Origin: Oscillospiraceae bacterium
GTDB lineage: Bacteria > Bacillota > Clostridia > Oscillospirales > Ruminococcaceae
Direction of reading: 5' to 3'
Assembly: GCA_009784625.1 (NCBI GenBank)
Contig: WRBI01000011.1
Location: forward strand, 1-61,419
DNA length: 61,419 bases
Made by a program: the position numbers and the translations under genes. The notes under the pieces are model-generated. The model did no database searches. It saw only the letters and a program-made list of their open reading frames with translations, and was not told the origin of the DNA. Below are positions 1 to 9,225 of the stretch, piece by piece (position 1 is the first letter of the stretch; every line of letters begins with the position of its first letter).

Positions 1-7
1 CACGACC

Positions 8-375
8 AAAAAAGTAACCAAAAAGGCCGCTTAAGGGGGGCAGGGGGCACGCCCCCAGCTGGCCCCCCTTAAGAATCCCCCGCACCCCCCGATAAAACTC
101 GCTAACATTAGTCTCACCCGGTAAGTCGCGCACGATGCTTCGCATCGGTCGCGTGACGTCGCAAGTCTACAGAGTCCGGGCTGCCCGCTCTCGCGGGATC
201 GCCCTTTGGTTGTGGTATTGGCGGCGTTTGCCCGCTGGGTGTTCCGCTGATTGACAAGCGGCGTTGCCGCTTGTCCCATCTATAAGGCAATCGCCAGATT
301 GCCAACAGGGGGATTCTTAAGGGGGATAAGGCACAGAGTGCCGCCCCCCTTAAGCGGCGTTTTGGTTACTTTGGG
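8..375. repeat. Nested inverted-repeat element, non-coding
   Basis: Outer arms at about 13-41 and 343-371 are near-perfect reverse complements: both contain GTAACC, GCCGC and CTTAAGGGGGG or its complement. Inside each side is a second hairpin: TTAAGGGGGGC (31-41) faces GCCCCCCTTAA (62-72), and CTTAAGGGGG (316-325) faces CCCCCTTAAG (345-354). The central part (about 80-300) has no credible gene; its reading frames are low-complexity and have no ribosome site. It could be a non-autonomous mobile element or a structured repeat. The left end is cut by the window, so its full length is unknown. Confidence 0.6.
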
Positions 376-428
376 GCCGAGGCCAAAGTAACCCCTGGGT
401 ATGGGGCGGGCAGCGCCCATTCCAATTC

Positions 429-516
429 CATCGGAGATTCCGATAAAAAGTCCTTAAAGCCCGAAAGGCAAGGGCATCGGAGATTCATTGAAGTCCTTCA
501 AGCCCGAAAGGCAAGG
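429..516. repeat. Two direct repeats of a 46-bp unit
   Basis: The unit starting CATCGGAGATTC at 429 recurs at 475, and the following AGTCCTTMAAGCCCGAAAGG block occurs at 449 and again at about 492. The copies differ by a few bases and a small deletion. Just after them, CACGACCAAAA at 541 repeats the first bases of the window. There are only two copies and no spacer/repeat regularity, so this is not a CRISPR. The stretch from 376 to 560 holds no gene that I can support. Confidence 0.55.
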
Positions 517-572
517 AATCAAAGACACATTAAAACCCCACACGACCAAAAGTGAGAGAGGGTGTTTGAAGG

Positions 573-824
573 ATGGAGCGAATACACCAAGCAAACATCT
601 GCCCATACTGTGAACGCGAGATGGAAAATGGCAGAGTGCGGCATACCCGACAATACCTGTTCGACAACCTGGAGTGGTTCCCGGAAAGCGAGTTCGAAAA
701 AAAGGGACTGCGCGCAGCGCTCGACCGCAAGCGCTTACCGCTCGAACCGGGTGCAAAAGGTTTTTACTATGACTGCTACCGCTGCGCGGACTGCCGAAAA
801 GTGTTCTGTGAGTTCTCGACTTAA
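573..824 (+). CDS. Small zinc-ribbon protein (DUF6487-like)
   Basis: An 83-residue protein with two CxxC pairs, C10-P-Y-C13 near the start and C71-A-D-C74 near the end. This is the usual layout of a small zinc-binding ribbon, and the opening 'CPYCEREMENG' resembles the DUF6487/PF20097 family of unknown function. The ATG follows a GAGAGGG ribosome site by about ten bases. The gene ends 18 bases before the acetyltransferase gene, so the two are probably co-transcribed. No signal peptide or membrane segment is seen. The zinc-binding assignment is from sequence; the biological role is unknown. Confidence 0.7.
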   Translation: MERIHQANICPYCEREMENGRVRHTRQYLFDNLEWFPESEFEKKGLRAALDRKRLPLEPGAKGFYYDCYRCADCRKVFCEFST

Positions 825-842
825 CGCGGGGGGAGCGTCAAG

Positions 843-1253
843 ATGTTTGTAGATATCAAAGCTGAGATGAATACGCCTACCGTCCGAAAAATTATCGCTT
901 ACGCCGCCCTTGACGGCAGTCCGGCCGGTGTGGCCAAAGAGGTGCAAACCTACCAACAAAGTCCGGCGCTTAACTTTTACGCATGGGTCGAAGATGGAAC
1001 GGTCATCGGTATTTGCGGCTACGAGATACACGAGGACCACATTGAAGTGCACTTGATTAGCGTTGACAAACAAGCGCGCGGCCGTAGGGTTGGTAGTGCT
1101 ATAATCAAAGCATTGCGAGACCGGTACCGCCAAGAAATCCGGCTTGAAACGGTGGATGAGGCGGTCGGGTTCTACCAAAAGATCGGCTTTATGACACGAG
1201 AATTTCCAGACCCAACATTCAACAGAAAGTATCGCTGTACCTTGATGCCATAA
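843..1253 (+). CDS. GNAT-family N-acetyltransferase
   Basis: A 136-residue GNAT protein that should transfer an acetyl group from acetyl-CoA to an amine; the substrate cannot be told. The acetyl-CoA pyrophosphate loop is visible at residues 78-86 (ARGRRVGSA, the Q/R-x-x-G-x-G/A motif), preceded by the strand 'IEVHLISV', with the late 'FYQKIGF' motif at about 110-116. The length is normal for a single-domain GNAT. A GGGGAG ribosome site lies seven bases before the ATG. It follows the zinc-ribbon gene closely and is convergent with the DUF1540 gene. Confidence 0.85.
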   Translation: MFVDIKAEMNTPTVRKIIAYAALDGSPAGVAKEVQTYQQSPALNFYAWVEDGTVIGICGYEIHEDHIEVHLISVDKQARGRRVGSAIIKALRDRYRQEIRLETVDEAVGFYQKIGFMTREFPDPTFNRKYRCTLMP

Positions 1254-1337
1254 CGCCAAATCAGCCCCCCAAGGCGGGAGGCCGATTGGCTGGAGAGAGC
1301 TTTTGCCGGTTTTACCGGCGGTGTCGACAAATCGCCG

Positions 1338-1520
1338 TTACTGCTTAAATGTGACGCAGATGGTATCGGCGGAGGAGGAAGCATACTGGGGGCCAACCTT
1401 GATCTGGTTGGCGGTGCAATGCCGCTGGTCATTGTTGTATGCGCAGTTGGTCACATCGCAGACAATGCGGCCCTCTTTCGCGTTATAGCTCTCATTATCA
1501 TCATATTTAAAATTCATCAT
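1338..1520 (-). CDS. DUF1540 domain protein
   Basis: A 60-residue protein with the DUF1540 signature: C-D-V-x-N-C-x-Y-N, then a Cys followed by an 'A-x-x-I-x-V-G-P' stretch, and a final T-x-C-x-T-F. The four conserved cysteines (21, 26, 35 and 55) probably bind a metal. The family is common in clostridia and its function is not known. Two adjacent ATGs (1518-1520 and 1515-1517) follow an AAAGGAG site; the upstream one has five bases of spacing and the second has eight, so either could be used. A longer open frame upstream has no ribosome site and overlaps the phosphoesterase promoter region, so it was not used. Confidence 0.85.
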   Translation of the reverse strand: MMNFKYDDNESYNAKEGRIVCDVTNCAYNNDQRHCTANQIKVGPQYASSSADTICVTFKQ

Positions 1521-1611
1521 TAACACTCCTTTCGACATTATTTTGTGCGAAAGTGGTGAAATCATACACTTGTTAAAATTGGAAATCATAGCCAGAAATG
1601 TAAGGTGAAAA

Positions 1612-2301
1612 ATGTCAATATACGCAATCGGTGACCTGCATCTGTCGGTGGCCGCAAAAAAACCAATGGATATCTTCGACGGGTGGGAGAACCACGCCGA
1701 GAAGCTGATCGAAAACTGGAAAGCAAAAATAGGGCCGGAAGACACGGTTGTTCTGGCCGGCGACACATCCTGGGGGATGGATTTGGCGCAGGCGGCGGCC
1801 GATTTTCGCCTGCTCGAAAAGCTGCCCGGCCAAAAGATACTGCTTAAAGGCAACCACGACTACTGGTGGACGTCCATGGCCAAGATGACCGCCATGCTTG
1901 AAAGCTACGGATTTGAGACGCTCCGCTTTTTGCACAACAATAGTTATTATATTGAGGGGGCGCACATCTGCGGCTCGCGCGGATGGATTTTTGAAAACGG
2001 CCAGCCATTTGACGAAAAGATGATCCGGCGGGAGGGGCTGCGAATCGAGGCGTCACTCCAAAGCCGGGGGAATCAGCAGAGTGAGACCATTTTGTTCCTG
2101 CATTATCCGCCCATCTACGCCGGTCAGACACTGGAGGCATACATCAAGCTGATGCAAAAATACGGGGTAAGCCGCTGCCTGTACGGCCATATACACAGCC
2201 AGGGCCACAAATACGCGGTCGAAGGCGAGTGCCGCGGAATAACGTTTCATATGATTTCGGCCGACTACCTGGCGTTCGACCCGCTGCTTGTCAAGAAATA
2301 A
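1612..2301 (+). CDS. Calcineurin-like metallophosphoesterase
   Basis: A 229-residue cytoplasmic phosphoesterase of the calcineurin-like superfamily (the COG1768-type group). The dinuclear metal site is complete: D8-x-H10 in 'GDLH', D51 in 'GDTSW', N81-H82 in 'GNHDYW', and the late 'GHIHSQGH' motif. Length and motif spacing are typical. The ATG has AAGGTG four bases upstream. The gene stands alone, divergent from the DUF1540 gene and followed by the tig promoter region. The in vivo substrate of this group is not established. Confidence 0.88.
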   Translation: MSIYAIGDLHLSVAAKKPMDIFDGWENHAEKLIENWKAKIGPEDTVVLAGDTSWGMDLAQAAADFRLLEKLPGQKILLKGNHDYWWTSMAKMTAMLESYGFETLRFLHNNSYYIEGAHICGSRGWIFENGQPFDEKMIRREGLRIEASLQSRGNQQSETILFLHYPPIYAGQTLEAYIKLMQKYGVSRCLYGHIHSQGHKYAVEGECRGITFHMISADYLAFDPLLVKK

Positions 2302-2423
2302 CGCACACTGCCAACGGCATAGACGCACCAAAATCCGGGCATATTTTCGAGGATGAAGATGCGCCCGGCCCTCTAATAGGCCCGGCGACTTTGCCCGCTT
2401 GACAAAAAATATTCATTGAGATG

Positions 2424-2452
2424 GTGCGTTTTATCAAACTTTGTGATATAAT
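2424..2452 (+). promoter_or_regulatory. Promoter of tig-clpP-clpX (extended -10)
   Basis: TGATATAAT at 2444-2452 is an extended -10 box (TG-n-TATAAT). The -35 region (about 2424-2430) is poor, as is common with extended -10 promoters. It lies about 40 bases before the tig start. A separate TTGACA at 2399-2404 has no matching -10 at the right distance. Confidence 0.6.
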
Positions 2453-2493
2453 ACCTTAGTTATGGAAGAGGAAAGAAACAGGAGGGTTTAGCA

Positions 2494-3912
2494 ATGAGCA
2501 TCACTTCCACCAAAAAAACAGAGACAAATGTTGTGGAAATGGAAATTGCGGTAAGCGCACAGGAACTGAAAGAAGCAGTCGACAAGGTATACAAGCGCAA
2601 GGCGAAGACGATCAGCGTCCCCGGCTTTCGCAAAGGCAAGGCGCCCAAGTCTGTCATCGAGCGGATGTACGGCGAAGGCGTGTTCATAGAAGACGCCGTT
2701 AACGACCTTTATCCCAAAGCCTATAGCAAGGCGTTGGAAGAATCGGATATCGAGCCGGTTGACCACGCGGATATCGAAATTTTAAGCGTGGACAAAGAAA
2801 CCGGATTCACATTTAAAGCAACCATCACCGTCAAGCCCGAGATCACCCTGGGCGAATACAAAGGGATTGCGGTGACCAAGACGCTGTACAAAGTTGAGGA
2901 CAGCGAAATTGAAGCCGAAATTACAAAGATGCGTGAGCGCGGCGCCCGCATTGTGAGCGTTGAAGACCGTCCGGTCAAATCGGGCGATTCAACCATCATC
3001 GATTTTGAGGGTTTTGTGGACGGCGTTGCCTTTGATGGCGGCAAAGCCGAAGGCCACAAGCTGGAAATCGGTTCTAAATCCTTTATCGAGGGATTTGAAG
3101 ACCAGATCGTCGGCCATAATATCGGGGACGAGTTTGATGTGAACGTCACCTTCCCCGAAGAGTACCACGCCGAAGAGCTGAAAGGCAAACCGGCTGTCTT
3201 TAAGATCAAGCTGCACGAGATCCAAGAGAAACAGCTGCCCGAGATCGACGACGAGCTTGCCAAAGACGTCAGCGAGTTCGACACCATCGATGCGTTGCGC
3301 GCAGACATCCGCACAAAGATGCAGGAGGCCAAAGACCGCAGGTCGACCGACGAGTACGAGACAGCCATTGTGGACGCGGTGGTCGCGGGCATCAAGGGCG
3401 AGATTCCGCCGGTTATGTTCGAGAACAAGACAACCGAGCTGGTGCAGGAATTCGGCTACCGGCTGCAGTCCCAGGGAATGAACCTCGAAACCTACCTGCA
3501 ATACACCGGCAGCAATATGGAAGCTTTCCGCGAATCTTTTGCCGAGCGGTCCGAGCGCCAGGTCAAGATGCGCCTTGCCCTGGAGGCAATCGCGGCCAAA
3601 GAAGGTCTGACCGCCACCGATGAGGATACCGAGGCCGAGTATACCCGCCTGGCCGAAGCTTACAAGATCGATGTTGAGAAAGCCAAAGGATTCATACATC
3701 CCAAAGACCTCAAAGAAGACATCGCCTGCAACAAGGCCATCGACTTCCTCAAAGAGCAGGCGGTTATCACCGAAATAGAGGAAGCCAAAGAAACAGCGCC
3801 GGCCAAAGAGCCCAAGGCCGCCAAAAAGGCCGAACCGAAACCCAAAGCAGAGAAGAAGCCGAAAGCCGAAAAGAAGCCGGCAAAAAAGGCTGAAGAAAAA
3901 GCCGAAGAATAA
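2494..3912 (+). CDS. tig: Trigger factor, ribosome-bound chaperone
   Basis: A 472-residue chaperone and peptidyl-prolyl isomerase that binds nascent chains at the ribosome exit tunnel. The N-terminal ribosome-binding domain has the signature GFRKGKAP (about residues 46-53). An FKBP-type PPIase domain follows (about 160-245, with the 'FIEGFEDQIVG' core), then the helical C-terminal domain. The last 45 or so residues are an added Lys/Ala/Glu/Pro-rich tail with repeated 'AEKKP' units, longer than in standard trigger factors (about 430 residues). AGGAGG lies eight bases before the ATG. clpP starts 24 bases downstream, so tig, clpP and clpX look like one operon. Confidence 0.96.
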   Translation: MSITSTKKTETNVVEMEIAVSAQELKEAVDKVYKRKAKTISVPGFRKGKAPKSVIERMYGEGVFIEDAVNDLYPKAYSKALEESDIEPVDHADIEILSVDKETGFTFKATITVKPEITLGEYKGIAVTKTLYKVEDSEIEAEITKMRERGARIVSVEDRPVKSGDSTIIDFEGFVDGVAFDGGKAEGHKLEIGSKSFIEGFEDQIVGHNIGDEFDVNVTFPEEYHAEELKGKPAVFKIKLHEIQEKQLPEIDDELAKDVSEFDTIDALRADIRTKMQEAKDRRSTDEYETAIVDAVVAGIKGEIPPVMFENKTTELVQEFGYRLQSQGMNLETYLQYTGSNMEAFRESFAERSERQVKMRLALEAIAAKEGLTATDEDTEAEYTRLAEAYKIDVEKAKGFIHPKDLKEDIACNKAIDFLKEQAVITEIEEAKETAPAKEPKAAKKAEPKPKAEKKPKAEKKPAKKAEEKAEE

Positions 3913-3936
3913 CAATAGTGGAGGTGTACGCATAAT

Positions 3937-4518
3937 ATGGCATTGGTACCAATGGTTGTTGAGCAGACCAACAGGGGCGAGCGGAGCTATGATATCTTTT
4001 CCCGCTTGCTCAACGATCGGATCATCATGCTCTGTGACGAGGTAAATGACGTAACCGCCAGTTTGGTTGTCGCCCAGATGCTCTATCTTGAGGGTGTGGA
4101 TCAGGACAAGGACATCAATCTCTACATCAACAGCCCCGGCGGCTCAATCACGGCCGGGATGGCGATTTACGACACCATGAACTACCTCAAGTGCGATGTG
4201 TCGACCATCTGCATCGGGATGGCGGCATCCATGGGCGCGTTCCTGCTCAGCTCGGGCGCCAAAGGCAAGCGGATGGCCACCCCGCACGCAGAGATTATGA
4301 TTCACCAGCCAATGGGCGGAACCCGGGGACAAGCGTCCGATATCAAGATTCACGCCGAGCGGATTCTGCGCACCCGCAACATTCTGAACACCCTGATGGC
4401 CGAACAGACCGGCCAGCCGCTGAGTGTAATCGAAGCGGACACCGACCGCGACTACTTTATGCAGGCCGAAGAGGCCCTGAAGTACGGGATTATTGACAAA
4501 GTCTTGTTAAAGCGGTAA
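3937..4518 (+). CDS. clpP: ATP-dependent Clp protease proteolytic subunit
   Basis: A 193-residue serine protease that forms the double-heptameric chamber of ClpXP. The catalytic triad falls at the canonical positions S98 (GMAAS), H123 (MIHQP) and D172. The N terminus '[10 protein letters not shown]' is typical, with a short propeptide before the mature start. It lies between tig and clpX, and clpX follows 53 bases later. GGAGG lies about 12 bases before the ATG, a slightly long spacing. Confidence 0.98.
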   Translation: MALVPMVVEQTNRGERSYDIFSRLLNDRIIMLCDEVNDVTASLVVAQMLYLEGVDQDKDINLYINSPGGSITAGMAIYDTMNYLKCDVSTICIGMAASMGAFLLSSGAKGKRMATPHAEIMIHQPMGGTRGQASDIKIHAERILRTRNILNTLMAEQTGQPLSVIEADTDRDYFMQAEEALKYGIIDKVLLKR

Positions 4519-4571
4519 ACTGATAGCATCGCTATGACCGGCATCCCCTTATTGTGAAAGGATTTTTCGCT

Positions 4572-5909
4572 ATGTCCAAATCCAACGACAATCGAATCTT
4601 GCGCTGTTCGTTCTGCGGGAAAATGCAGGACGAAGTGGGCCGGATGATCGCGGGGCCGGGTGTTTGCATTTGCGACGAGTGCATCGACCTTTGCCAAAGT
4701 GTGCTGGACGGCGAAGACCCTTACGAGTCCGCGCCGCGAAGTGAGCGCCAGAACCATTCGGCCAAGCCCCAAGGGGTATCCATCCTACAGCCCAAAGAGA
4801 TGAAGAAGGTACTCGACCAATATGTCATCGGGCAGGACAGGGCAAAAAAAGCGCTGTCCATCGCCGTTTACAACCATTACAAGCGGATATTCTCGGACGA
4901 TGAAAGCGAGGTCGAGCTGCAAAAGAGCAACATCCTTCTCCTTGGGCCGACCGGTGTGGGCAAGACCATGCTGGCTCAAACGCTGGCCAAAGTGTTGGGC
5001 GTGCCTTTCGCCATCGCCGACGCCACCACATTGACCGAAGCCGGTTATGTCGGTGAGGATGTCGAGAACATCCTGCTCCGTCTGATTCAGGCGGCCGACT
5101 TCGATGTCGAGCGGGCCGAGCGCGGGATCATCTATGTGGACGAGATCGACAAGATCGCACGCAAGTCCGAAAATGCATCCATCACCCGGGACGTTTCGGG
5201 AGAAGGGGTGCAACAGGCGTTGCTTAAAATCCTGGAGGGGACGGTATCCAACGTGCCGCCCAACGGCGGGCGCAAGCACCCTAACCAGGAATTTATCCGG
5301 ATTGACACATCCAACATCCTGTTTATTTGCGGCGGTGCGTTTGACGGGATCGAAAAGCTGGTTGACAAACGGCTGCACACAACCACACTGGGTTTTGGCG
5401 CACAGTTCACCGACAAAAAAGAAAAAGAGATGAACGCGCTTCTCTCCCAGGCTGAGCCGCATGATCTGGTCAAATACGGCCTGATTCCAGAGCTGGTCGG
5501 GCGAATCCCGGTCATCACCACCCTTGAGTCGCTGGATGAAGCGCAGCTGATCAAAATCCTCACCCAGCCAAAGAACTCGATCGTCAAGCAGTACCAACGG
5601 CTGCTTGACATGGACGATGTCAGCCTGACCTTTAGCCAGGATGCGCTGGAAGAGATCGCAAGAATTGCCATAAAGCGCAAAACCGGGGCGAGAGGGCTTC
5701 GCTCAATTATGGAAAGTGTGCTCGAAGACGTAATGTACAACACCCCGTCTGACCACACAATCGAGCGTGTTGAGATCACCCGCGATACCGTCTTAAAACT
5801 GGGCAATCCGCTGATTTCTTACGACCCCGGCCGAAAGCCGAAACAGCTCAAGCTGACCGCCGCGCCCAACAAGCGCCGCACATCACCGCGCACCAAGCCT
5901 TCGGCGTAG
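4572..5909 (+). CDS. clpX: ATP-dependent Clp protease ATPase subunit ClpX
   Basis: A 445-residue AAA+ unfoldase that feeds substrates to ClpP. An N-terminal C4 zinc finger (CSFC ... CICDEC), Walker A GPTGVGKT and Walker B 'IIYVDEIDK' are all present, followed by the sensor region and the C-terminal D2 small domain. The chosen start (MSKSND) has GAAAGGA nine bases upstream; a start 18 bases earlier would lie at this ribosome site and is unlikely. The C-terminal tail is basic (KRRTSPRTK). It is co-directional with clpP and followed by hairpins before lon. Confidence 0.97.
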   Translation: MSKSNDNRILRCSFCGKMQDEVGRMIAGPGVCICDECIDLCQSVLDGEDPYESAPRSERQNHSAKPQGVSILQPKEMKKVLDQYVIGQDRAKKALSIAVYNHYKRIFSDDESEVELQKSNILLLGPTGVGKTMLAQTLAKVLGVPFAIADATTLTEAGYVGEDVENILLRLIQAADFDVERAERGIIYVDEIDKIARKSENASITRDVSGEGVQQALLKILEGTVSNVPPNGGRKHPNQEFIRIDTSNILFICGGAFDGIEKLVDKRLHTTTLGFGAQFTDKKEKEMNALLSQAEPHDLVKYGLIPELVGRIPVITTLESLDEAQLIKILTQPKNSIVKQYQRLLDMDDVSLTFSQDALEEIARIAIKRKTGARGLRSIMESVLEDVMYNTPSDHTIERVEITRDTVLKLGNPLISYDPGRKPKQLKLTAAPNKRRTSPRTKPSA

Positions 5910-6001
5910 TGATGGATCGTGAATTTGCATTTTCAGCACAGTAAATAACGGGGGATAGGGACGAAATAACTTACTCTATATCTGTCGAAGATATAGAGAT
6001 G

Positions 6002-6034
6002 CGCCCTGCGCTTGTTGCGCAGGGCGTGTTGTCT
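6002..6034 (+). terminator. Hairpin between clpX and lon
   Basis: CGCCCTGCGC (6002-6011) and GCGCAGGGCG (6017-6026) form a perfect 10-bp GC-rich stem with a five-base loop, followed by TGTTGTCT. A second small palindrome (CTATATC...GATATAG, about 5976-5996) lies just before it. The weak T-run makes it an imperfect intrinsic terminator. It separates the clpX transcript from the lon promoter. Confidence 0.6.
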
Positions 6035-6122
6035 ATATACGCCTATCTTGTCAAATATCGGCAAGTATGTGATGCGTTTATGTGCAAAGAGTGACAGTTC
6101 CCTGAATCTTGGCCGGACTGCC

Positions 6123-6151
6123 TTGCAATGCATCAGCACAGGCGCTATAAT
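6123..6151 (+). promoter_or_regulatory. Promoter of lon
   Basis: TTGCAA (6123-6128), a 17-base spacer and a perfect TATAAT (6146-6151). Transcription should begin near 6158, giving a leader of about 40 bases before the lon start at 6200. This also rules out any start upstream of about 6158. No CIRCE (HrcA) or CtsR operator was recognised here. Confidence 0.75.
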
Positions 6152-6199
6152 TGTAATATAATGAAAAAACTACAATATCCACTGCAAAGGGGAGATTAC

Positions 6200-8614
6200 A
6201 TGAAAAAGACACTCGAAAGCTCAACTGTACGTCTGCCGCTGCTGGCTATGCGCGGGATGGTTCTCTTCCCTCAAATGGTACTACATTTTGATGTCGGCAG
6301 AGATAAATCGATTTACGCGCTCAACGAGGCGATGGGCCGGGACCGAATGATCTTTTTGTCCGCGCAAAAAGATATCCGGGATGAAGACCCGGACGGGGAC
6401 GGGATTTACGAAATTGGGGTGGTCGGCGAAGTCAAGCAGATCATCAAATCCAATGACCATTTACGGGTTCTGGTTGAGGGGCGGTATCGCGCTAAATCGG
6501 TCGAGTTGATCGACAAAGGCGATTTCTTTGAGGCTTGCCTTGAAGAATACCCGCTTAAATCGAACAAAGGCGCGAGCAAAAAGATGACGGATGCGCTGAT
6601 GCGCACGGTCAAAGACCTTTTTCAAGAGTACGGGATGATGACCCCGCGGATGAGCAAAGACTTGACCTTTAACGCGATGGCTGCCGATGACCCCGTCTTT
6701 TTATCCGAATACATAGCGGCCAACATGCCGATCCACACCGAAGACAAACAGGTTATCCTCGAAGAAAGCAGCGTCACCCGCCGGCTTCGCCTGCTTGTGC
6801 GGATTTTGGAAGAAGAAAACGATATACTAAGCCTAGAGCAGGAAATCCACGAGAAAGTGCGGGGACAAATCGACACCAACCAGCGGGAGTATTACCTGCG
6901 TGAGCAGATAAAAGCAATCTCGGCCGAGCTTGGGGACGGTGAAAACGCGCAGGAAGACATTTACGAATACCATATGCGGATCGATGAGCTGATCGAAGAT
7001 GACGAGACCGCTGAAAAACTGCACAAAGAGGCCGATCGGCTCAGTAAGATGCCTTACACCTCCCACGAAGCCGGTGTGATTAAAAGCTATCTGGACAATG
7101 TACTCGAGCTGCCGTGGGGCAAGTTCACCAAGGACAAGATCGACATTGACAAAGCGGAAAAACAATTAAACCGCGACCACTACGGGATGGAAAAAGTCAA
7201 AGAGAGAATCCTTGAGCAGATGTCTGTCCGCGCGCTTGCGCCCGATATCAAGGGGCAGATCATCTGTCTGGCCGGCCCGCCGGGCGTTGGCAAAACCTCG
7301 GTGGCAAAGTCAATCGCAAAATCGATGGGCAGAAAGTATGTCCGGCTGTCATTGGGCGGGGTGCGGGATGAAAGCGATATCCGCGGCCACCGAAAAACTT
7401 ACATCGGCGCAATGCCCGGCCGGATTATGGCCGCCCTCAAGCAGTCGGGGTCGTCAAACCCGCTCATGCTGCTTGACGAAGTGGATAAACTGGGCAACGA
7501 CTTCCGGGGGGATCCATCCTCCGCGTTGCTTGAAGTGCTGGACAGTGAGCAGAACTACGCGTTTCGCGACCATTATCTTGAAGTCCCGTTTGATTTGAGC
7601 AAAGTGATGTTTATCGCCACCGCCAACAGCTTGGGGAATGTCCCCCGGCCATTGCTTGACCGGATGGAAGTCATTCATTTGACCAGCTACACCCGGGAAG
7701 AAAAGCTTCAGATCGCTAAAAAACACCTAACCCCCAAACAGATGAAGCGGCATGGGCTGAACGCGAAGACCTTTAAACTGCAAACCGGCGGGATTTACTC
7801 GCTGATTGATTCCTACACCCGGGAGGCCGGGGTGCGCGGGCTTGAGCGGGAAATTGCGTCCCTATGCCGAAAAGCGGCCAAACGGCTGGTCTCCGGCCAG
7901 GAGGAAGCCGTGAACGTCAGCTCCAAGAACATCACGCAGTTTTTGGGCGGGCAGAAGTATAAAAAAGATATCCTGGCCGAGAAAGACGAGATCGGTCTGG
8001 CTAACGGTCTGGCCTGGACTTCGGTGGGCGGCGAGATGCTGCAAATTGAGGTGGCCGTTCTGGAGGGGAGCGGCAAAACAGTGCTGACCGGCAGTTTGGG
8101 CGAAGTGATGAAAGAAAGCGCACAGGCCGCGATCAGCTATATCCGCATCTGCACCGAAAAGTACGGGATCGAAAAAGACTTCCACAAGACCAGGGATATC
8201 CACATCCATCTGCCTGAGGGCGCGGTACCCAAAGACGGCCCCTCAGCGGGGATTACGCTGTGTACCGCACTGCTTTCGGCGCTTTCGGGGATACCGGTGC
8301 GGGCCGACGTCGCTATGACCGGCGAGATGAGCCTGCGCGGGCGGGTTCTGCCAATCGGCGGGCTGAAAGAAAAGGCGATGGCCGCCTACCGCTACGGGAT
8401 AAAGACGGTGATCATCCCCGAAGAGAACGTGGTAGATCTAGAAGAAGTGGACGACGCGGTCAAACAGGGGATTCAATTTGTTTCCGCAAGCCACGTCAAG
8501 CAAGTGCTGGATGTCGCGCTAACCCGCAAGTTTGCCCCCCGCCACGAAATCGCCCCGCCGCCCATCAAATACTCTGAGGAGCAGGCGGCCGACGTAGCGA
8601 TCACTATTAACTAA
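6200..8614 (+). CDS. lon: ATP-dependent protease Lon
   Basis: An 804-residue LonA-type protease. The N-terminal substrate-binding domain covers about residues 10-200, then a helical linker, the AAA+ module with Walker A GPPGVGKT and 'MLLDEVDK' Walker B, and the C-terminal Ser-Lys protease domain. The catalytic dyad is S682 (in PKDGPSAG) and K725 (in GGLKEK), 43 residues apart as in E. coli Lon. The start MKKTLES is chosen for its GGGGAG ribosome site five bases upstream and because the promoter -10 box lies downstream of an earlier in-frame ATG. engB follows after 13 bases. Confidence 0.96.
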   Translation: MKKTLESSTVRLPLLAMRGMVLFPQMVLHFDVGRDKSIYALNEAMGRDRMIFLSAQKDIRDEDPDGDGIYEIGVVGEVKQIIKSNDHLRVLVEGRYRAKSVELIDKGDFFEACLEEYPLKSNKGASKKMTDALMRTVKDLFQEYGMMTPRMSKDLTFNAMAADDPVFLSEYIAANMPIHTEDKQVILEESSVTRRLRLLVRILEEENDILSLEQEIHEKVRGQIDTNQREYYLREQIKAISAELGDGENAQEDIYEYHMRIDELIEDDETAEKLHKEADRLSKMPYTSHEAGVIKSYLDNVLELPWGKFTKDKIDIDKAEKQLNRDHYGMEKVKERILEQMSVRALAPDIKGQIICLAGPPGVGKTSVAKSIAKSMGRKYVRLSLGGVRDESDIRGHRKTYIGAMPGRIMAALKQSGSSNPLMLLDEVDKLGNDFRGDPSSALLEVLDSEQNYAFRDHYLEVPFDLSKVMFIATANSLGNVPRPLLDRMEVIHLTSYTREEKLQIAKKHLTPKQMKRHGLNAKTFKLQTGGIYSLIDSYTREAGVRGLEREIASLCRKAAKRLVSGQEEAVNVSSKNITQFLGGQKYKKDILAEKDEIGLANGLAWTSVGGEMLQIEVAVLEGSGKTVLTGSLGEVMKESAQAAISYIRICTEKYGIEKDFHKTRDIHIHLPEGAVPKDGPSAGITLCTALLSALSGIPVRADVAMTGEMSLRGRVLPIGGLKEKAMAAYRYGIKTVIIPEENVVDLEEVDDAVKQGIQFVSASHVKQVLDVALTRKFAPRHEIAPPPIKYSEEQAADVAITIN

Positions 8615-8627
8615 CAAAGGTACATCA

Positions 8628-9218
8628 ATGAATTTTCACAATATCCAGTTCGAGACCTCGTTTGGGTTTCGCGAGCAGCTGCCATTTTCCGATATGCCCG
8701 AAATTGCTTTTTGCGGCCGGTCGAATGTGGGCAAAAGCTCGACGATTAACAAAATCTTTAACCGCAAGCAACTGGCGCGGGTCAGCTCAATGCCGGGCAA
8801 GACGGTCACCATCAACTTCTTTACCCTGGAGGGTGTGCGGTTCGCCGACCTTCCGGGGTACGGTTATGCCAAGGTGTCCAAATCCGAAAAGGCGCGGTGG
8901 GGCGACTTGATGGAGGCCTACTTTACCTCCGGGCGGAACTTGCGGCTGGTCTTTTTGCTGATCGATATCCGCCACCCGCCCTCTAAAGATGATCTGATCA
9001 TGCTTGATTTCCTGCGGGAAAGCGGGTATGACTTCACCATCATACTCACCAAAGCGGACAAGCTTAGCAAGACAAAACAACAGGAGCGGCTGAGCGCGTT
9101 TTTAGAAGAGATACCCGACGCGGCCGGTTTGCGCCTCACCCCGTTTTCGGCCAGGAACGGTCAGGGGCTGAGCGAAGTACACGCCATCATCGAGCAAGCC
9201 GCGATAGAACAGGAGTGA
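8628..9218 (+). CDS. engB: Ribosome biogenesis GTP-binding protein EngB/YsxC
   Basis: A 196-residue GTPase that acts in late assembly of the large ribosomal subunit. The G1 motif GRSNVGKSS, G3 DLPGYGYA and G4 TKADK are intact, and the length is normal. The lon-engB pairing is conserved in Bacillota, and here only 13 bases separate them. The ribosome site is AAAGG, nine bases before the ATG. lysA starts seven bases after the stop. Confidence 0.96.
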   Translation: MNFHNIQFETSFGFREQLPFSDMPEIAFCGRSNVGKSSTINKIFNRKQLARVSSMPGKTVTINFFTLEGVRFADLPGYGYAKVSKSEKARWGDLMEAYFTSGRNLRLVFLLIDIRHPPSKDDLIMLDFLRESGYDFTIILTKADKLSKTKQQERLSAFLEEIPDAAGLRLTPFSARNGQGLSEVHAIIEQAAIEQE

Positions 9219-9225
9219 CAAAACT

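Noticed and set aside
429-516. CRISPR array
   Set aside because: Only two imperfect copies with no spacers of even length and no cas genes in the window.
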